In this document: piece by piece, positions 9,972-19,500 of the stretch | Layout of the letters: every line of letters begins with the position of its first letter | How positions within the stretch are numbered: position 1 is the first letter of the stretch | Assembly: GCA_963796195.1 (NCBI GenBank) | Contig: CAWCKS010000003.1 | Span: 1 to 64,000, forward strand | Reading direction: 5' to 3' | Length of the DNA: 64,000 bases | Source: CAWCKS01 sp963796195 | GTDB taxonomy: Bacteria; Pseudomonadota; Alphaproteobacteria; Rhizobiales; Xanthobacteraceae | Made by a program: the position numbers and the translations under genes | Notes under the pieces: model-generated | Seen by the model: the letters and a program-made list of their open reading frames with translations, nothing else | What the model was told of the DNA's origin: nothing | Databases searched by the model: none

Positions 9972-11720
9972 TCACGGACCGATGAGGCCAAGCTCCATTG
10001 CCTTGATCTGCAAGCCCAGATATTTCGAATAAATTCGGCACTGGGCGAGGCTTCCGGCAATAAAATAAAGCCCGGGCTGGGGCGTGCGCGCAAACATATT
10101 GCGCAACTCCTGCTCGTCGCCGAAGCCCCAGATCGGCCCGACGCGCCGTGCGACCTCGGCGCCGAACAATTTTTCGACCATGGCCTCCGGGCCCTTATAG
10201 CCGGTCGCCAGCACGATCAGGTCGGTCGGCAGGGCTTCACCATTGCGAAGCCGCGCGCCATCGGCGGTGAAGGAGGCGATGTCGGCAAACTGGATCAGGG
10301 CGACCTTGCCTTCGACGATCAGGTCGGAGCAGCCGACGTTGAAATAATAGCCGCCACCACGGGTCAAATATTTGAATTGCCATCCGGAGCCGTCATCGCC
10401 GAAGTCGAGCTTGAAGCCGCGTCGTGCGAGCCCGTCGAGCAGCTCCTGGTCCATCGCCTTGGCCTGCTGCGTCAAGGCAATATGGGTCTTGCGCGCCAGC
10501 GCGGTCGGCGTGGCCGTCGTGATCAGGTCGCAATCTTCCAACGACGGCCCCTCGGCATAAAGCGCGTAGGGCAGCTGTGCGCTCGGCTCGACATTGACCA
10601 CCATGGTCGACGAGCGTTGCGCCATCGTGACATGTGCACCGGCCGAATAGAGGTCCTGCGCAATGTCGTGGCCGCTGTTGCCGGTGCCGATGATCAGTGC
10701 GGTCTTGCCCTTCCACGCCTCGCCGTCGGTGTACTGGTGGGAGTGCAGCACCGCGCCCTTGAAATTCTCCAGCGTCGCAATGGCCGGAATGCTTGGAATG
10801 CCGCTGACGCCCGTCGCCATCACGATGTGCCGCGGATGCATCTCGCGGATCGTGCCGTCGCCGCGCTGCAGTCGCACCGACCAGCGCCCGGCCTTGTCGT
10901 CGTAGTTGCCGCCCAAAAATTCCGTCGAGGTCCAGTAATTGAGCTCGAGGGCCTCGACATAGGCCTCGAACCAGCCGGCCAGCTTGTCCTTTGGAATGTA
11001 GGTGGGCCAGTTCGGCGGGAACGGCATCAGCGGCAGGTGATTGACGTGGACCTGGTTGTGCAGCACCAGCGCGTGATAGCGCTTTCGCCAGTTGTCGCCG
11101 ATACGCTCGCCGCGGTCGACGATCAGCGTATCGACCCCGAGCACGGACAGCCGCGCGGCGGTCGAGAGTCCTGCATGGCCGCCGCCGACCACGAGCACGG
11201 TGGGATCGCGATCGGTATAGGCCGCCGTCGCGTTGCGGACATCGAGCCAGTTCGGCCCGCGGAAATCGCGTGAATAGGCCTTCGCCGGCGGTGCGGGTTG
11301 CCGGTGCGCGGTGATCTCATCCAGCGTCGTCAACAGCGTCCAGGCCCTGAAATCGTTGCGATTTTCGGCATCAGGTGTCAGTCGCACCACGCCGCTGCCA
11401 ACTCCGTCCGCGGTCTCGAACGAGAAGATCGCTTCGATCGCATCGGTGCCGGCTCGCATCACGTTACGTGGTGCCGTGCGGCCTTGTGCGATCCTGAAGT
11501 TGCGGGGCCGCGCCTTGCGCGCGTGCTCGTTAAGGCCGCGCACCACGGCATCGCGACCTTCGACCGTTTCGATCCGCCATGTCAGCGCCAACACGTCACG
11601 CCAATAACAATCGCGTGGAACAACTCGCGCAGACCGTCGGCATCATCAGTGACGGCTTTCTCGAACTGTGCGAGCCAGTTTTCGACGATGACGGGAAGGG
11701 AGTCCGGCTCGGGTCAGCAT
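9972..11720 (-). CDS. Flavin-containing monooxygenase with N-terminal NTF2-like domain
   Basis: NAD(P)H- and FAD-dependent monooxygenase, ~582 residues after reconstruction. FAD motif VVGGGHAGLSTAARL, second Rossmann motif IIGTGNSGHDIAQDL and the late ATG motif LIVLATGYKG are present. The first ~150 residues (VENWLAQFEKAV to TLLTTLDEI, including CYWRDVLALTWRIETVEGR) look like an NTF2/SnoaL-type domain fused in front. The most likely start is ATG 11720 after GGAG; reaching it needs two single-base corrections, near 11712 (CCC) and 11617 (missing G before ATTG). Without them the longest frame starts at GTG 11594. It lies between a TPP-dependent lyase and the ABC transporter. Substrate unknown. 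Confidence 0.83.
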
Positions 11721-11746
11721 CGCACGCTCCGTCGTTTGATCTCGTG

Positions 11747-13415
11747 TTATACCGTTCCGTCCACCACGACATCGATCAGGGTCGGGCCGTTGCGGCCGCT
11801 CGACTGCGACTGCTTCAGCACGTCGGGCAGCATGTCAGGCTCCGTCACCCGCACCGCATTCATCCCCATCGATTTGGCGAGGCCGACCCAGTCGAGCTCG
11901 GGATCGCGGAAATCCATGCCGATATAGTGATCATTGCCGTGGAATGACTTCAGCCGCTGCTTGATGATGCGATAGCCGCCATTGTTGCAGATCACGTAGG
12001 TGATCGGCAGCTTCTGGTTGGCCGCGGTCCATAGCGCCTGCACCGAATACATCGCCGAGCCATCGCCGGAGATGCAGGTCACCGGGCGGTTCGGATGCGC
12101 AATCTGCACGCCGATCGCCGCCGGCAGCGCCCATCCGATGCCGCCGGCGGCGTTGCCGTGCATCGACCAGCGGTCGCGATAGGGGAACAGGTTGGTCAGG
12201 AACCGCGCGGTGGTGAGGCCTTCGTTGACCAATGATGGCGTCCTTCGGCAGCGCCTGCACCAGGCTATGCGTCAGCCAGTCGCCATTGATCGGCTTTGCG
12301 GACGAAACCTTCTTCGACGCCGCGATCGCGGTCTCGCGCTTGGCCGACCAGTTCGACTTCGCCAGCGCCGCGATGCCTTGCTGCGCCCGCTCAGTGAGCG
12401 CGCGACCGCCTTTCCGTTGCAGCACCGGGATCAGCGCCTTGATGGTCTCACGCACGTCGGCCTTCACCGCCATCTCAGCCGGATAGTTCTTGCCGATCTC
12501 CCAGTCGACCAGACCGATCTGCACGATGCGCAGGTTCTCCGGCATCGGATCGGTCGGGCTCCACACCGACATGCGCAGCACGTCGGAGCCGAGCACGATC
12601 ATGGTGTCGTAGGGTGTGAGGGTATCGCGCACCTGCTTCTGGTCGCGGCTCAGCGCGCCCATGAAGCAGGGACGCTCGGAGAGGAAGTGCGCACCAAACG
12701 GAATGGTCGACTGGAAAGCCGGACAGCCGAGTACCTCGGAGAGCCGAGCTGCTTCTTCGAGCGCATCGCTCTTCACCAGCTCGTCGCCGCACAACAGCAC
12801 TGGCCGCTCCGCTTTCAGGATGCGGTCGGCCAGCGCTTCGAGCATTTCGTCGGAGGGGCGGACGCGCGTGTCGATCCGCGTTGAAGAGGCCAGATCGATG
12901 CCGGCCTCGTTGTTGAGGATATCGCCCGGCAGCGAGATGAACACCGGCCCGGTCGGCGGCGTCATCGCGACCTTGGCCGCGCGACGCACGATCCGCGGCA
13001 GGTCCTCGAGCCTGGTCACCTCGACGGCCCACTTCACCAGCGGCTGCGCGATCGGCACCAGTGAATCGTAGAGCAGGGGTTCTGTGAGGCCGTGTCCCTG
13101 TTCCTGCTGGCCGGCAGTCAGGATCATCGGCGTACCCGTGAACTTCGCGCTGAACAGCGCGCCCATCGCATTGCCGAGGCCGGGCGCAACATGGACATTG
13201 CAGGCTGAGAGGCGACCCGACGCACGCGAAAAGCCGTCGGCCATGTAGACGACGATGCTTTCCTGCATGCCCATCACATAGGTCAGATCCGGATGGTCCT
13301 TCAGCGCATGCATGATCGGCAGTTCAGTGGTGCCGGGATTGCCGAACAAGTGCGTGACGCCTTCGTCCTCGAGCAGCGCGAGGAACGCGGAGCGACCGGT
13401 AATGGTGTTGAGCAT
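11747..13415 (-). CDS. Thiamine-pyrophosphate enzyme, acetolactate synthase/benzoylformate decarboxylase-like
   Basis: TPP-dependent carboligase or decarboxylase, ~555 residues. The start is ATG 13415 after AAGGGA. The N-terminal TPP pyrimidine domain has the catalytic Glu in YVMGMQESIVVYMADG and the glycine-rich FGNPGTTELP; the central domain spans ~190-330. The C-terminal PP domain has GDGSAMYSVQALWTAANQ with the metal-binding N in ICNNGGY. A frameshift at ~12230 (one extra C/G next to AAIIVNEGL) splits it into two frames. FGNPGTTELP and HGNAAGGIGWALPAAIG resemble benzoylformate and oxalyl-CoA decarboxylase relatives. Its place before the monooxygenase suggests a peripheral catabolic pathway. 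Confidence 0.85.
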
Positions 13416-13451
13416 GGTTCCCTTCCCGTTCTTGTTTGTTTGTTCGGCTAG

Positions 13452-14907
13452 CTAAGCAAGTTCGGCCTGAAGAGCCAATGGGCGAGCGCTCGCGGCCTTG
13501 AATAAATGCGCAATCGCGTTCGCGTAGTACTGCAGCAGGACAAGCTCGTCCGGATTGGCGCGGTAGTTGCCGTCATCTTCAACGACCAGGCGGCGGAGCG
13601 TCAGCATGCGCAAGCCGACCGCGATCGCGTACTCGCGGTCGGCGCGCGGAATATGGACGTAGGAACCGCGATTTTCCAACTCGCCGATCAGGCTCGAGAC
13701 CCTGCCTTTGATCTCGAACAGCGTGAGCGGTTCACTGCTGGCGTCAAGCATCGCGGTCGCGACCAGCGACACCGGCAGCGCCGGCACCACGCGGCCAACA
13801 GCGTCCATCAATTCGTTGCCGAGCCGTTCGATCTCGACGTGACGCGATTGCGGCGCCAGGGTGCGGAAATCGATCTTCCGGTCGCTGACATATCTGCGCA
13901 GCAAAACCGGCTCGCCAAAGCTGACGCAGGTGTAGCCAAAGCGGTACCACTCGCCCTGTAACGCCATCCCGATGTGTTGGAAGAGGTGGCGCGCAAAGGT
14001 CGGCAGGTCGAATCCGAACACCGGTTTTTCGCCCGCCGGCGTATTGGCCGCCGAGGTCAACATGCGATCTTCCAGGACCCGGTCGTAATTGATCCCAACA
14101 GGGATGAAGACGACGTCGCGCGGACCGTGCGGATCGAAGCTCGCGACCATGTAACTCAACAGGCCGAATTTCGGCGGGCGCAAGTGCCCATCTCGGCTCA
14201 GTCCACCTTCCGGGAAGATCGCCTGCGTGACGCCGGCGGCGGTCGCCATGTGCACGTAGCGCGCGAGCACCTTGCGATAGAGCGCTTCGCGCGAAGTCGC
14301 GGCTGACGAAATAGGCGCCCATCGACCGGATCAGGCCACTCAAGCCCCAGATCTTCGCCCACTCGCCGACGGCGTAGCTCAACGCCGACGAGGTGGAGGC
14401 AACGTATGTCACCAGCACATAGTCCATGTTGGAGCGATGATTGATGACGAAGATGACGGAGGAGGCAGGATCGACTGCGGCCAGCGCCTCGTCGTTGCGG
14501 ACGCCGATCCGCACCCGATACAGCATCTGCGAGACCCATCGCGCAATGCGCGTGCCGATGCGGAAATAGGCGTAAGCGCTGAACGCCGGAACGATCTCTC
14601 TTGCATAGCGCCGCACCTTCTCCATCGCGACTTCGCCGGGCACGCCGGCGTGTTTCGCGTACTGGTCCGCGGCGTGCAGGACTTCCGCGTCGAACACCAG
14701 CTGGTCGATCAGGACCTGCCGTTTGGTCAGCTTGAACGGCTGAATGCGAAGCCGCAGTTTGGTGTTGAGCTCTTCAATGACGCGATTGGCGCGCCGGCGC
14801 AGCGCCCAGCGCACGCTCGGGATCAGGATGCGGTCGAGCGCTGCCACGGCGGCGAGCATCGCCATTGCGATGACGACCCACAGCGGCAAGCTGACTTGCG
14901 ACCACAT
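13452..14907 (-). CDS. Membrane-bound glycerophosphate acyltransferase-like protein
   Basis: PlsB-like acyltransferase, ~484 residues. The N-terminal membrane segment is LPLWVVIAMAMLAAVAAL. Motif I is NHRSNMD (HX4D), motif III FPEGGLSRDG and motif IV VFIPVGINYDRVLED. These define a GPAT family enzyme transferring an acyl chain to a glycerol-phosphate type acceptor at the inner membrane. A single frameshift at ~14297 (TT for T in GACTTCGCG) divides the protein just after motif II; the corrected sequence reads SRDSREALYRKVL. The C-terminal ~150 residues form a helical region seen in PlsB relatives. It lies 36 bp upstream of the TPP-enzyme gene. Confidence 0.82.
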
Positions 14908-15021
14908 CCGAACACCCCGATGCAGCGGCGTACAGGCCGCCGTTCGCGTGTCACGTTGCGGTCAGGATAGGGGCGGGACGCTCGTGCTGACAAGCGCCAC
15001 CGTCGTATCGCGCGTTTCCTG

Positions 15022-16576
15022 CTACGGCAGGAAGGCGATCCGGCTGGTTTGACCGAGCTGGGCGCGGATGCTGTCCTGGGCTTCGTGGATGAAATCCACC
15101 AGCAGCGGGCGTGTCTCGCGCGGGTCGATGATGTCCTCGACCGCGAACGCATGTGCGGTGCGGAATGGCGAGCGCAGCTCGTTAAGCCGCGCCTCGATTT
15201 CCCGCCGCTTGGCCTCGGGGTCGGGCGCCGCCTCGATCTCGCGCCGATAGGCCGCCGCCACGCCGCCTTCGATGTGCATGGAGCCCCAATGCCCGGACGG
15301 CCAGGCGAACCGGCGGTACAGTGCGGAGCCGCCGCGATAGTGCAGGCCGCCCGCTACGCCATAGACCTGCCGCAGGATGAAGGTGATGAACGGCGTGCGC
15401 GACAGCGAATTCAAGGCCACCATGCGGGCGCCGGCCCGCAGGATGCCCTTCTTCTCTTCCTCAAGGCCGGTCATGAAGCCGGGCTCGTCGCAGAGGTAGA
15501 CGATCGGCAGATGAAAGGTGTCGCACAGCTGCACGAGGCGCGCGGTCTTCTCGCCGGCGGCCTTGTCCATCGCGCCGCCGAGATAGCGCGGATTGTTCAC
15601 CATCACGCCGACCGGATAGCCGTCGACCCGCGCAAGGCCGGTGACGCGCGAGCGGCCGAACTGCGGCTGGATTTCGAAGAACGAACCCTTGTCGAGCACG
15701 AGGTCGAGCAGCTTGTAGGCGTCGTAAATGCGGCGCGTATTGCGTGGCACGATCGACAGCAACTGCTCTTCTCGCCGCTTCGGATCGTCGTCGGTCTGTA
15801 CGCGGGCCGGCATCTCCCAGACGTTGGTGGGCAGGTAGGACAGGAAGCGGCGCACCTGGCGGAATGCGTCCTCTTCGGTTTCGGCAAGGTTGGCGATCAC
15901 GCCGGACTTGCGAACCTGGACGTCTTCGTTGCCAAGTTGCTCCTTGGTGATCTCGATGCCCTGGCTGGCCTTGACGACGGCAGGCCCGGCCACGAACACC
16001 TGTGTGGTGTCCTTCACCATGATGTTGAAGTGGCACATCGCCGCCTGCACGGCCGGCAGGCCTGCGACCGAGCCGAGCACCATCGACACGACAGGCACCA
16101 TCTGCATCAGCTCGATTTCGGCAACGCGGTCGTTGCTGGAGAGATAGGTGCGGCCCATGGTCTCGAACGTGCGCACGCTGCCGCCGGTCGCATCGAGCAG
16201 CCGGATGAAGGGGATGCGGCGCATGTAGGCCTGCTTGATCGCCCAGCCCATCTTGTCGCCGACGCTGCCGTCGGCCGCGCCGCCGCGGATGGTGAAATCG
16301 CCGCCGTGCACGATGGTCCGGCGGCCATCGATTTCGACGACGCCGGTTACGGCATTCGCCGGTGTCAGCTTCTTCAGCTCGTTGCCATCCCATTCCGGGC
16401 GGCCGGCCAGCGCGCCGGTCTCGCGAAAGGTGCCGGGGTCGGCGAGAAGGTCGAGCCGCTCGCGCACCGTGAGCTTGCCGCGGCCCTTGTGGAAGGCGAC
16501 GGAACTCGGGACCGCCCAGCTCATGGGACATTGCAGTGCGGCGATTGAGTTCGTCGATCTCGGACTGCCAGCTCAT
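15022..16576 (-). CDS. Acyl-CoA carboxylase carboxyltransferase subunit
   Basis: Carboxyltransferase beta subunit of the propionyl-/methylcrotonyl-CoA carboxylase family, ~517 residues; it moves CO2 from carboxybiotin onto an acyl-CoA. The best start is ATG 16576 (MSWQSEIDELNRRT) after GAGGAGAG. A frameshift at ~16507 (GAGTTCC for GAGTCC) means the uninterrupted frame starts only at 16524. Typical features: KGRGKLTVRERLDLLADPG, VEIDGRRTIVHGGDFTIRGG, the crotonase-fold oxyanion region PFIRLLDATGGSVRTFETMG, and the second-domain GARMVALNSLSRTPFITFIL. No biotin carboxylase or biotin-carrier gene is in the window, so its partner must be encoded elsewhere. First gene of the minus-strand train, divergent from the FAD monooxygenase. 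Confidence 0.87.
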
Positions 16577-16697
16577 CAAAGCTCTCCTCGCAGAATTCTC
16601 TTGTTTTGTTGGTTCGGCCACGAAAAATGACGTTGTACGGACGACTGATCAATGGTCGTTTGTGGTCCAGGTCTCATGCGGATTTCAGCGAGGGCTC

Positions 16698-18332
16698 ATG
16701 AAAGAAGTCCCGGTTCTGATTGTCGGTGGTGGTCCCGTCGGGCTTACGGCTTCGATCTTGCTGTCACAAGCCGGCGTCCGGTCGCTTTTGGTCGAGCGTC
16801 ACCCAGGTACTGCGGTGCACCCGAAGGCTCGCGGCATCAACGGCCGGACCATGGAGATCTACCACCAGTGTGGCGTCGAGGCTGCGGTTCGCGCCGCTGG
16901 CCTGCCACCGCACCACACCGGCATGATCATTTGGGCGAAGACGCTGGCCGGCGAAGAGCTCGAGCGCCGGGTGCCCTGGCGCGCCGGTGCCCAGGCCAAG
17001 GCGGTCAGCTCGGTGCGCAATTGCCTGTGCGCGCAGGACGACCTCGAGCCGGTGCTGCGCGCGTTTGCCGAGCAGCAGGGACCGGGTGAACTGAAATTTT
17101 CCACCGAGGCAGTTTCGTTCGAGCAGCAGGCGGACGGCGTCGTCGTCACGCTGCGCGATCTCGTGGGCGGCGAGCAACATACCGTGCGGGCCAGCTACGT
17201 GATCGCCGCCGACGGCGCGCAAAGCCGCATTCGACGTCAACTCGACGTCCGGATGATCGGCAAGGAAGACGTCTACGACAGCGTCAACATCGTCATGAAC
17301 GCCGATCTCACGCCGTGGACCGCGCACCGGCCGGCCGCGCTCTATTTCATCGAGAACGACAAGATTCGCGGCACGTTCCTGACTATCAACGCCAGGGATC
17401 GCTGGGGCTTCCTGATCAGCGCGATGGGCGCGTTCGGCTTCACCGCGGCCAATCTGAACGCCGAGCGCGCCGCCGATTTTATCAGGCTGGCTGCCGGCGT
17501 GCCGGATCTTCCCGTCAAGATTCTCGGCGTTGCGCCATGGACCGCATCGGCCCATGTCGCCGAGCAATATCGGCACGGACGCATCTTCCTTGCCGGCGAT
17601 GCTGCCCACGAGATGCCGCCGACCGGCGGCTTCGGCATGAACACCGGCGTGCAGGACGTGCACAATCTTGCCTGGAAGCTTGCGGCGGTGCTGAAGGGCA
17701 CGGCTTCGTCAAAACTGCTCGATACTTATAATGACGAGCGGCAACCGATCGCGCGCGCCATCACCGAGCAGAGCCTGATCAACGCCACCTCGATGGGGCG
17801 GCTCGAGCAGACCAAGAAGAACGCCAGCGCGCGCCCCGAATATCTCAATGAGCAGGGCATGATTTTCGGCGCGAGCTATGTGTCGAGCGCGATTGTGCCT
17901 GACGGCAGCGAGGCGCCGCGCATGCATGATCCCGTCACCGACTACGTGCCGTCGGCGCGGCCCGGCGGGCGCGCGCCGCATGTCTATTTCGAGCGTGACG
18001 GACAACAGACGTCGACCATCGACGTCGTCGGCAACGGATTTGCCTTGCTGACCGCGTCCGGCGGGCAGGCGTGGATCGAGGCCGCGAACAGGCTGAATGG
18101 TGCGACTTCCACTCAAGAACGCTGGCGATCGAGGAGGATTCTTTCGCCTCAGCTTACGAATTGGAAAGATCCGGCGCGGTGCTGGTCCGTCCTGACGGCC
18201 ATGTCGGCTGGCGCAGCCGGGCTGCGACGCATGAATCCTTCCCGGACGCTGCGCGATGCGCTAGCAACGATTTTGGGTACCAACGAGCTAACGCGACCTT
18301 CGTTGTGTCGCACAGGAAAACCAAATGAGTAA
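16698..18332 (+). CDS. FAD-dependent aromatic-ring-type monooxygenase
   Basis: Class A flavoprotein hydroxylase (PheA/TfdB/MhpA group), ~544 residues. The start is ATG 16698 (MKEVPVLIVGGGPVG). The dinucleotide motif GGGPVGLTASILL is at ~9-21, the DG motif in VIAADGAQSRIRR at ~170, and the GD motif LAGDAAHEMPPTGG at ~298-311. Two compensating frameshifts near 18100 and 18232 garble the thioredoxin-like tail; between them the alternative frame reads LAIEEDSFASAYELERSG and VRPDGHVGWRSRAA, the usual C-terminus of this family. The stop TAA (18332) overlaps the next ATG, so the next gene is translationally coupled. Confidence 0.86.
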   Translation: MKEVPVLIVGGGPVGLTASILLSQAGVRSLLVERHPGTAVHPKARGINGRTMEIYHQCGVEAAVRAAGLPPHHTGMIIWAKTLAGEELERRVPWRAGAQAKAVSSVRNCLCAQDDLEPVLRAFAEQQGPGELKFSTEAVSFEQQADGVVVTLRDLVGGEQHTVRASYVIAADGAQSRIRRQLDVRMIGKEDVYDSVNIVMNADLTPWTAHRPAALYFIENDKIRGTFLTINARDRWGFLISAMGAFGFTAANLNAERAADFIRLAAGVPDLPVKILGVAPWTASAHVAEQYRHGRIFLAGDAAHEMPPTGGFGMNTGVQDVHNLAWKLAAVLKGTASSKLLDTYNDERQPIARAITEQSLINATSMGRLEQTKKNASARPEYLNEQGMIFGASYVSSAIVPDGSEAPRMHDPVTDYVPSARPGGRAPHVYFERDGQQTSTIDVVGNGFALLTASGGQAWIEAANRLNGATSTQERWRSRRILSPQLTNWKDPARCWSVLTAMSAGAAGLRRMNPSRTLRDALATILGTNELTRPSLCRTGKPNE

Positions 18333-19461
18333 CGAAACAGGTCTCCAGCTGCGCTCGCTGGTCAAGAAGAGCGGCGAGCTTGAATTGTCGCTGCAACGGA
18401 TTCCGACGCCGGAGCCGGCGGCCGACGAAGTCGTGGTGCGGGTCGAAGCAACGCCGATCAATCCGTCCGATCTCGGCCTGCTGCTCGGGCCTGCCGATCT
18501 CTCCACCGCGAAATTCGGCGGCACGAAGGACAGCCCCGTCGTCACCGCAAAGGTGCCGGAGGCAGTGCTCGCTGCGCTAGCCGCGCGGCTCGATGAATCC
18601 ATGCCGGTCGGCAATGAAGGCGCCGGCGTCGTCGTCAAGGCCGGTTCGTCGCCGCAAGCGCAGGCCCTCGTCGGCAAGACGGTCGCCGGCATCGGTGGGG
18701 CGATGTATTCGCAATTCCGCGTGCTGAAGGCGCGTGACGTGATGCCGCTGCCAGCTGGGATCACCGCAGCCGAAGGCGCGTCCTGGTTTGTCAATCCGAT
18801 GACCGCGCTCGCCATGACGGTGACGATGCGGAAAGAAGGCCACAAGGCGCTGGTGCACACCGCAGCAGCGTCAAATCTCGGTCAGATGCTGAACAAGATC
18901 TGCCTGAAGGACGGCATCGACCTCGTCAACATCGTGCGCAGCGAGGAGCAGGCGAAGCTCCTCCGCGGCATCGGCGCCAAGTATGTCTGCAACTCGAGCT
19001 CGCCCAATTTCCTGCAGGACTTGACCAAGGCGCTGGCGACGACGGGTGCGACGATCGCATTCGATGCGATCGGCGGCGGCAAGCTCGCCAGCCATATCCT
19101 GAGCTGCATGGAGGCGGCGGCAAACCTGAATGCGAAGAGCTACAGCCGCTATGGCTCGTCGGTGCACAAGCAGGTCTATATTTACGGGCGGCTCGACACC
19201 GGGCCGACCGAGCTGGGACGCGACTTCGGCATGGCTTGGGGCGTCGGCGGCTTCCTGCTGACGCCGTTCCTGCAGCAGAAACTGAAGCTGGAGGAGGTGC
19301 AGGCGCTGCGCCAGCGCGTCGTCAATGAATTGAAGACGACGTTCGCCAGCCACTACACCAAAGTGATCTCGCTGCAGGAGGCGCTGCAGGCGGACGTCAT
19401 TGCCGCCTACAACAAGCGCGCCACCGGCGAGAAGTATTTGATCAATCCGAACAAGGCGTGA
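18325..19461 (+). CDS. MDR-superfamily NAD(P)H-dependent oxidoreductase
   Basis: Medium-chain dehydrogenase/reductase of the quinone-oxidoreductase/zinc-independent branch, 378 residues. GroES-like N-terminal domain (EVVVRVEATPINPSDLGLL) and a Rossmann part around HTAAASNLGQMLNKIC and ATIAFDAIGGGKLASHIL. The usual structural-zinc cysteine cluster is absent. The start ATG overlaps the stop of the monooxygenase gene by eight bases, so the two are probably co-translated and act on the same substrate. Frame intact. Confidence 0.87.
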   Translation: MSNETGLQLRSLVKKSGELELSLQRIPTPEPAADEVVVRVEATPINPSDLGLLLGPADLSTAKFGGTKDSPVVTAKVPEAVLAALAARLDESMPVGNEGAGVVVKAGSSPQAQALVGKTVAGIGGAMYSQFRVLKARDVMPLPAGITAAEGASWFVNPMTALAMTVTMRKEGHKALVHTAAASNLGQMLNKICLKDGIDLVNIVRSEEQAKLLRGIGAKYVCNSSSPNFLQDLTKALATTGATIAFDAIGGGKLASHILSCMEAAANLNAKSYSRYGSSVHKQVYIYGRLDTGPTELGRDFGMAWGVGGFLLTPFLQQKLKLEEVQALRQRVVNELKTTFASHYTKVISLQEALQADVIAAYNKRATGEKYLINPNKA

Positions 19462-19466
19462 TGTGA

Positions 19467-19496
19467 TTGGGCGGCACGCCGATGCGCGCCGCCCAA
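19467..19496. terminator. Hairpin between convergent genes
   Basis: TTGGGCGGC and GCCGCCCAA (9-bp arms) enclose a 12-base loop with further CGC/GCG pairing. It lies between the oxidoreductase stop (19461) and the molybdenum-hydroxylase stop (19501). It lacks a T-run on either strand in the right place, so a transcript-end role is plausible but not proven. Confidence 0.4.
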
Positions 19497-19500
19497 AAAC

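Noticed and set aside
15049..16548. 499-codon plus-strand frame
   Set aside because: Exactly opposite the carboxyltransferase gene, with no recognisable domain.
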